Positions 60,332 to 64,000 of a stretch of DNA of 64,000 nt are shown piece after piece. The position numbers and the translations under genes were made by a program. Source of the stretch: Micromonospora sp. C95 (GTDB lineage Bacteria; Actinomycetota; Actinomycetes; Mycobacteriales; Micromonosporaceae); NCBI RefSeq assembly GCF_018070465.1, contig NZ_JAGPXT010000010.1, positions 62,001-126,000 on the forward strand. Reading direction: 5' to 3'. Position 1 is the first letter of the stretch. Every line of letters starts with the position of its first letter. The notes under the pieces were generated by a model. It had not been told where the DNA came from and made no database searches. It saw only the letters and a list, made by a program, of their open reading frames with translations.

Positions 60332-63300
60332 GGCTCGACCACCTGCCGACCCTGACCGGACACCGGGCAGCTGCTGCGGACCGGGCAGACCCGACACTTC
60401 GAGTTGGCGACCGCCGCGAAGGTCGCGGCGGCCATCGTGTCGGCGGTGCGACGCACCAGCGCGGTCGCCCAGCCGGCCTCGGGCCCGTCGGTGGCGGGTG
60501 ACTGGGCCTGCTCGCGGGCATCCTTCGCGCCGGTGCCGAGTTGCACGAGGGCCGCACCGCCGGGCTCGTCGCCGAACTCGGCGAACGCGCCGGCCTCCAC
60601 CGCCGCCTGGTACGCGCCCAACTGCGGGTGCTCGGCCACCTCTCCCTCGGTGACCGCGGTGGACTTGCCGGTCTTGAGGTCGACCACCACAAGCCGGCCG
60701 TCCGCGTCGATCTCCAACCGGTCGACCCGGCCGGTCAACTCGACCGGCCGGTGCGGGTCGTCGAGGCGTACCGCGAACTCCTGTTCGATGGCGAGCAACC
60801 GGCGCGGGTTGGCGGCCAGCCAGCGCAGCAACTTGTCGACCATGGCCTCGGCCCGGGCCTGCTCCGGACCGACCATCCACCGCGCGGCCAGTTCGATCGC
60901 GTCGAACCGGGCGGCCACGTACTCCAGCAGCGTCTCCCGGTCGGCACGGGCGTCCTCGGCGAGCATCGCCGCCGCGTGCACCAGGTTGCCGACACCCTGC
61001 GCGGTGCTGGCCGGCGCGCTGCCGCCGTGTCGTTCCAGCAGCCAGCGCAGGCTGCACCGCAGCGCGCTCTCCATTCCCGACGGGGTCACCCGCACCGGCT
61101 CGCCGTCGTCGACAAGCGGCCGGTCGTCGGAGAGGGGGCGCAGCCCCCACCAGTCGTCGGGGTGTGCACCGGACACCCCGGCGGCGGCCAGCCGGGCCAG
61201 TTCGGCCGCCGCCGCGCGCCGCCGGGCGACCGGCGCCGCCGGATCGACGATCGCGGTACGCAGCTCCGCCACCAGCGCGGGCAACGTGAGCGCCCGGGGC
61301 GGCCGACTCAACGGCAGCCGACCGGGACCGGGATGCTCGCTCGCGACGCTGTCCGCCGGGTCATCGTCGCCCGCGTTCTGGTCCACCGGGGCACTGCTGG
61401 CCCGCGACGTGTCCGGCGAGGTCGACGGCCTGCCCGCGATTGATGGCGCGTCCGGTGACCGGGGCGGCGGCGGACCGGCGGACCCCTCGACGGCGCCACC
61501 CGGGTCGTCGGTACGGCCCAGCTCGTAGAGGAAACGGCTGGGTTGCTCCTCGTGGTCGTCGCCGCCCACGGACGCGGAGGCGACCGCGCTGACCAGCAGC
61601 CGCCGCCGAGCCCGGGTCACCGCGACGTGGAACAGCCGCCGCTCCTCGTCCAGCAGCGCCGAGGTCTGCCCGACCACGGTGGCCACCGCGGCCGCGCCGT
61701 CCCCCCGGCCGGCCAGCACGTCGACCAGGCGCTCCGAGCCGAGCAGGCTGCCACGCAGCCGCAGATCCGGCCAGACCCCCTCCTGCACCCCGGCCACCGC
61801 GACCAGGTCCCATTCGAGTCCCTTGGCCGCGTGCGCGGTGAGCAGCCGCACGGCGTCGCCCCGGTCGGCGGTCGGTGCGAGCGTGTCGGCGGGCAGCTCC
61901 TGACCGAGCACGTGGTCCAGAAACACCTCGGTACGCGCGCCCGGCAACCGGTCGGTGAACCGGGCGGCGGCGTCGAAGAGAACCAGCACGGCGTCCAGGT
62001 CCCGGTCGGCCGCCTCGGCCCGGCGACGTCGGGCGAGATCACCCTCGCCGGCCACGGCCGGACCCCGGGTCAGCGCGGCCGACCACAGCTCGGCCAGGCC
62101 GCTGACCCGCCACACGGCCCAGAGGACCTCCTCGGCGGTGGCGGCCGGCCGGTCCGCCGCCTCCCGGGCCACGGCCAGCAGCCCGGCCACCGTCTGGGCC
62201 GGTTCCGCCCACCGCCGCTCGACTCCGGCAAGCTCGGTCGGGTCACGGAGCGCCTCGATGATCAGCTCTCCGGAGGGCCGGCGATCGCCCCGGGCCAGGG
62301 CGAGGGCACGCAGGCCCTGCCGCAGCCGTCGCTCCGCCAACGGGTCGGCACCGCCGAGCGGTGAGTGCAGCAGCGCCACGGCGGCCTCCTCGTCGAGCCG
62401 CTCCGGCTCCAGCGCGCAGCGCAGCAGGAGCAGCAGCGGCGCGACCGCCGGTTGCAGGTGCAGCGGCAGATCCTCGCCGTGCACCACGGTCGGCACACCG
62501 GCCGCGTGCAGCGCCCGTCGCAGCCCGGGCAGCTGCCGGGCGGTGGAGCGGACCAGCACCGCCATCCGCGACCACGGCACGCCGTCGAGCAGGTGTGCCG
62601 CGCGTAGCGCGTGCGCCAGCCACGCCGCCTCGCTCGTGGTCGAGGAGAACGTGCGCACCTCCACGGTCCCCGCCGGGGCGTCCGGCAGCGGTTGCAGCCG
62701 CCGGTGCGCGGCTGGCCCGCGCAGCCGTCGGGCCAGCCGGGTGGTGGCGGCCAGCAGCCGCTCGCCCGCGCGGTAACTGGTGCTCAGCAGCACCTGGGCG
62801 GCCGGCGCGCCGGAGGCGGTGCGGAACCGGTGCGCAAAGGTCGTCACGCCGCCCGGGTCGGCTCCCCGGAAGGCGTACGTCGAGGAGTCGGGGTCGGCGA
62901 AGGCGACCAGGGGTAGGCCGCCGCCGGCCACGGTGTCCAGCAGCTCCAGCTGCGCGGGGTCGGTGTCGGCGAGCTCGTCGACGTAGACATGCGCCAGCCG
63001 GCGTCGCTCGGCGGCCAGCAGCTCCGGATCGTCGCGCAGCATTCCGGTGGCGGCCCGCACCAGCTCCGCCGGGTCGTAGGCGACCGAGCCACGGTTCGCC
63101 ACGTCCCGCAGGGCCAGCACGGCCACGTACTGCCGGAGGAACCGGGCGGCGGCCGGCCAGTCGGCGCGGCCCAGCCGCTCACCGAGCCGGGCCAGCTCGA
63201 CCGGACCCACACCCCGCTCGGCGGCACGCATCAGCAGGTCGCGCAGTTGGGCGGCGAATGCCCGGGTGCCCAGCGCCGGCCGTAGATCTTCCGGCCAACC

Positions 63301-64000
63301 GACCGGGTCGTCGTCGGGCTCCCCGTCGGGTTCCGCACCGACGACATCCAGCAGCTCGCGGATGATCAGATCCTGCTCCGGGCCGGTGAGCAGCCGGGGT
63401 GACGGCTCGCCGCGCTCGGCGGCGGCCCGCCGCAGCAGCCCGAAGGCGTACGCGGGAAAGGTGCGCACCAGCGGCTCGCGCAGCACCCGCTGACCGGTCG
63501 CGGCGATCCGCGCCTCGATCCGGTGCCGTAGGTCGACGGCGCCACGTCGGCTGAAGGTCAGCACCAGAATCCGCTCCGGGTCGACTCCCTCGGCGACCCG
63601 GGCGGTGACCGCCTCGACCAGGGTCCGGGTCTTCCCGGTGCCCGGCCCGCCGACGACGAGCATCGGACCGGCGGTATGCGCGACGACCTCCGCCTGCCGC
63701 GGATCGACCTCTCCCCGCCCCGCGTCCCGCCTTAAGGCGCGACCCGAGTCGGCGTGACCCGACGCAGCATGGCCCGACGCAGCTTGACCCGACGCAGCAT
63801 GACCGGACGCAGCATGGCCCGACGCAGCATGACCGGACGCAGCATGGCCCGACGCAGCATGGCCCGACGCAGCATGGCCCGACGCAGCGTGACCCGACCC
63901 GGCGTGACCCGGCACAGCCGAGTCCGGCGCATGACCCGACGCAGCATGACCCGACCCGGCGTGACCCGGCACAGCCGAGTCCGACGTGGCGTGGCCCGGG
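60328..64000 (-). CDS. adnA: AdnA-like UvrD helicase-nuclease subunit, N-terminus outside window
   Basis: At least 1214 residues and open at the right edge. Helicase motifs: VVGGPGTGKTRTLVEAVTAR, VYVDELADTDPAQLELL, VTRARRRLLVSAV. The nuclease has GRVDRLEIDADGRLVVVDLK. Four cysteines (ALRCSLRWLLERHGG and CRVCPVRSSCP) look like an Fe-S clamp around it. Upstream of the helicase is a GHAAS repeat. It is the first gene of the adnA-adnB pair. I saw no start between the repeats and Walker A, so translation must begin in or before the repeats. Confidence 0.93.
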   Translation of the reverse strand, partial: PGHATSDSAVPGHAGSGHAASGHAPDSAVPGHAGSGHAASGHAASGHAASGHAASGHAASGHAASGHAASGQAASGHAASGHADSGRALRRDAGRGEVDPRQAEVVAHTAGPMLVVGGPGTGKTRTLVEAVTARVAEGVDPERILVLTFSRRGAVDLRHRIEARIAATGQRVLREPLVRTFPAYAFGLLRRAAAERGEPSPRLLTGPEQDLIIRELLDVVGAEPDGEPDDDPVGWPEDLRPALGTRAFAAQLRDLLMRAAERGVGPVELARLGERLGRADWPAAARFLRQYVAVLALRDVANRGSVAYDPAELVRAATGMLRDDPELLAAERRRLAHVYVDELADTDPAQLELLDTVAGGGLPLVAFADPDSSTYAFRGADPGGVTTFAHRFRTASGAPAAQVLLSTSYRAGERLLAATTRLARRLRGPAAHRRLQPLPDAPAGTVEVRTFSSTTSEAAWLAHALRAAHLLDGVPWSRMAVLVRSTARQLPGLRRALHAAGVPTVVHGEDLPLHLQPAVAPLLLLLRCALEPERLDEEAAVALLHSPLGGADPLAERRLRQGLRALALARGDRRPSGELIIEALRDPTELAGVERRWAEPAQTVAGLLAVAREAADRPAATAEEVLWAVWRVSGLAELWSAALTRGPAVAGEGDLARRRRAEAADRDLDAVLVLFDAAARFTDRLPGARTEVFLDHVLGQELPADTLAPTADRGDAVRLLTAHAAKGLEWDLVAVAGVQEGVWPDLRLRGSLLGSERLVDVLAGRGDGAAAVATVVGQTSALLDEERRLFHVAVTRARRRLLVSAVASASVGGDDHEEQPSRFLYELGRTDDPGGAVEGSAGPPPPRSPDAPSIAGRPSTSPDTSRASSAPVDQNAGDDDPADSVASEHPGPGRLPLSRPPRALTLPALVAELRTAIVDPAAPVARRRAAAAELARLAAAGVSGAHPDDWWGLRPLSDDRPLVDDGEPVRVTPSGMESALRCSLRWLLERHGGSAPASTAQGVGNLVHAAAMLAEDARADRETLLEYVAARFDAIELAARWMVGPEQARAEAMVDKLLRWLAANPRRLLAIEQEFAVRLDDPHRPVELTGRVDRLEIDADGRLVVVDLKTGKSTAVTEGEVAEHPQLGAYQAAVEAGAFAEFGDEPGGAALVQLGTGAKDAREQAQSPATDGPEAGWATALVRRTADTMAAATFAAVANSKCRVCPVRSSCPVSGQGRQVVEP
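63753..64000 (-). repeat. 15-bp tandem repeats coding for GHAAS pentapeptides in adnA
   Basis: At least ten 15-bp units (GACGCAGCATGGCCC type on the plus strand) encode GHAAS, GQAAS or GHADS. A longer segment (CCCGGCACAGCCGAGTCCG and neighbours) recurs twice toward the window edge, encoding DSAVPGHAGS. The array runs to the last base, so its full length is unknown. Confidence 0.93.

Noticed and set aside
60332..61150. Long N-terminal extension of AdnB
   Set aside because: The frame continues open through the end of adnA, but the GTGA overlap at 60328-60331 and family length fix the start there.
63753..64000. CRISPR or non-coding satellite
   Set aside because: The 15-bp units keep the adnA reading frame open and have no spacers.

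Overview
The window is a very GC-rich stretch of actinobacterial chromosome, most likely from Micromonospora or a close relative in Micromonosporaceae. Evidence for this includes three WhiB proteins, a mycoredoxin, a mycothiol-type SigR/RsrA pair, AdnAB-like helicase-nucleases, a nickel superoxide dismutase, many GTG starts, and long intergenic hairpins built on GATCATGA. It reads as ordinary housekeeping chromosome: I see no integrase, transposase, phage gene, CRISPR array or rRNA.

Bases 1-34,400. The window opens inside an alpha/beta hydrolase gene. It continues with an MDR oxidoreductase, malic enzyme, the divergent sodX/sodN pair, an anti-sigma-like protein, a lipid kinase and whiB1. A tightly overlapping sulfur-assimilation operon (leader peptide, sulfite reductase, a small zinc-ribbon protein, CysH, sirohydrochlorin chelatase) follows. 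Next come a glycosyltransferase, the PdtaS-like kinase, a broken SIS-domain gene, a TPR protein, an MFS pump with its TetR regulator, a GNAT protein and the biotinyl protein. Then come the tiny ribosomal protein gene bL37, rsrA-sigR, another whiB, a SRAP protein, aroA, rsgA and hisN. After hisN come membrane and sugar-related genes, a two-component system, purC and two tandem initiator tRNAs.

Bases 34,400-64,000. This part holds the UPF0182 protein, a PDZ-Lon protein, a DUF2342 metalloprotease and a YgjP-type peptidase. It continues with DUF5679, a TOMM/ThiF-like protein, a UbiB-type kinase, whiB7 with a long regulated leader, uvrD2, mycoredoxin, an MFS protein and an Scr1/DUF397 pair. The last genes are nudC, two M16 peptidases, a cold-shock protein, adnB and adnA (cut by the window end). 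From memory, gene order and strand match two mycobacterial blocks, Rv3219-Rv3228 (whiB1 to rsgA) and Rv3193c-Rv3202c (UPF0182 to adnA), but the order of the two blocks is exchanged.

Functional themes are redox and thiol stress (sodN, sigR/rsrA, mycoredoxin, WhiB proteins), sulfur assimilation, antibiotic response (whiB7, efflux pump) and DNA repair (uvrD2, adnAB, SRAP). SigR-type promoters with the same 19-base spacer lie before both sigR and the mycoredoxin gene, tying the two blocks into one regulon.

The most unusual structures are: four 59-bp repeats that place three 20-residue mini-ORFs, linked by GTGA overlaps, between two M16 peptidase genes; the whiB7 leader with promoter, candidate uORF and attenuator; a cysteine-type leader peptide before the sulfite reductase operon; a helically spaced DnaA-box trio; and repeat expansions inside both adnA and adnB.
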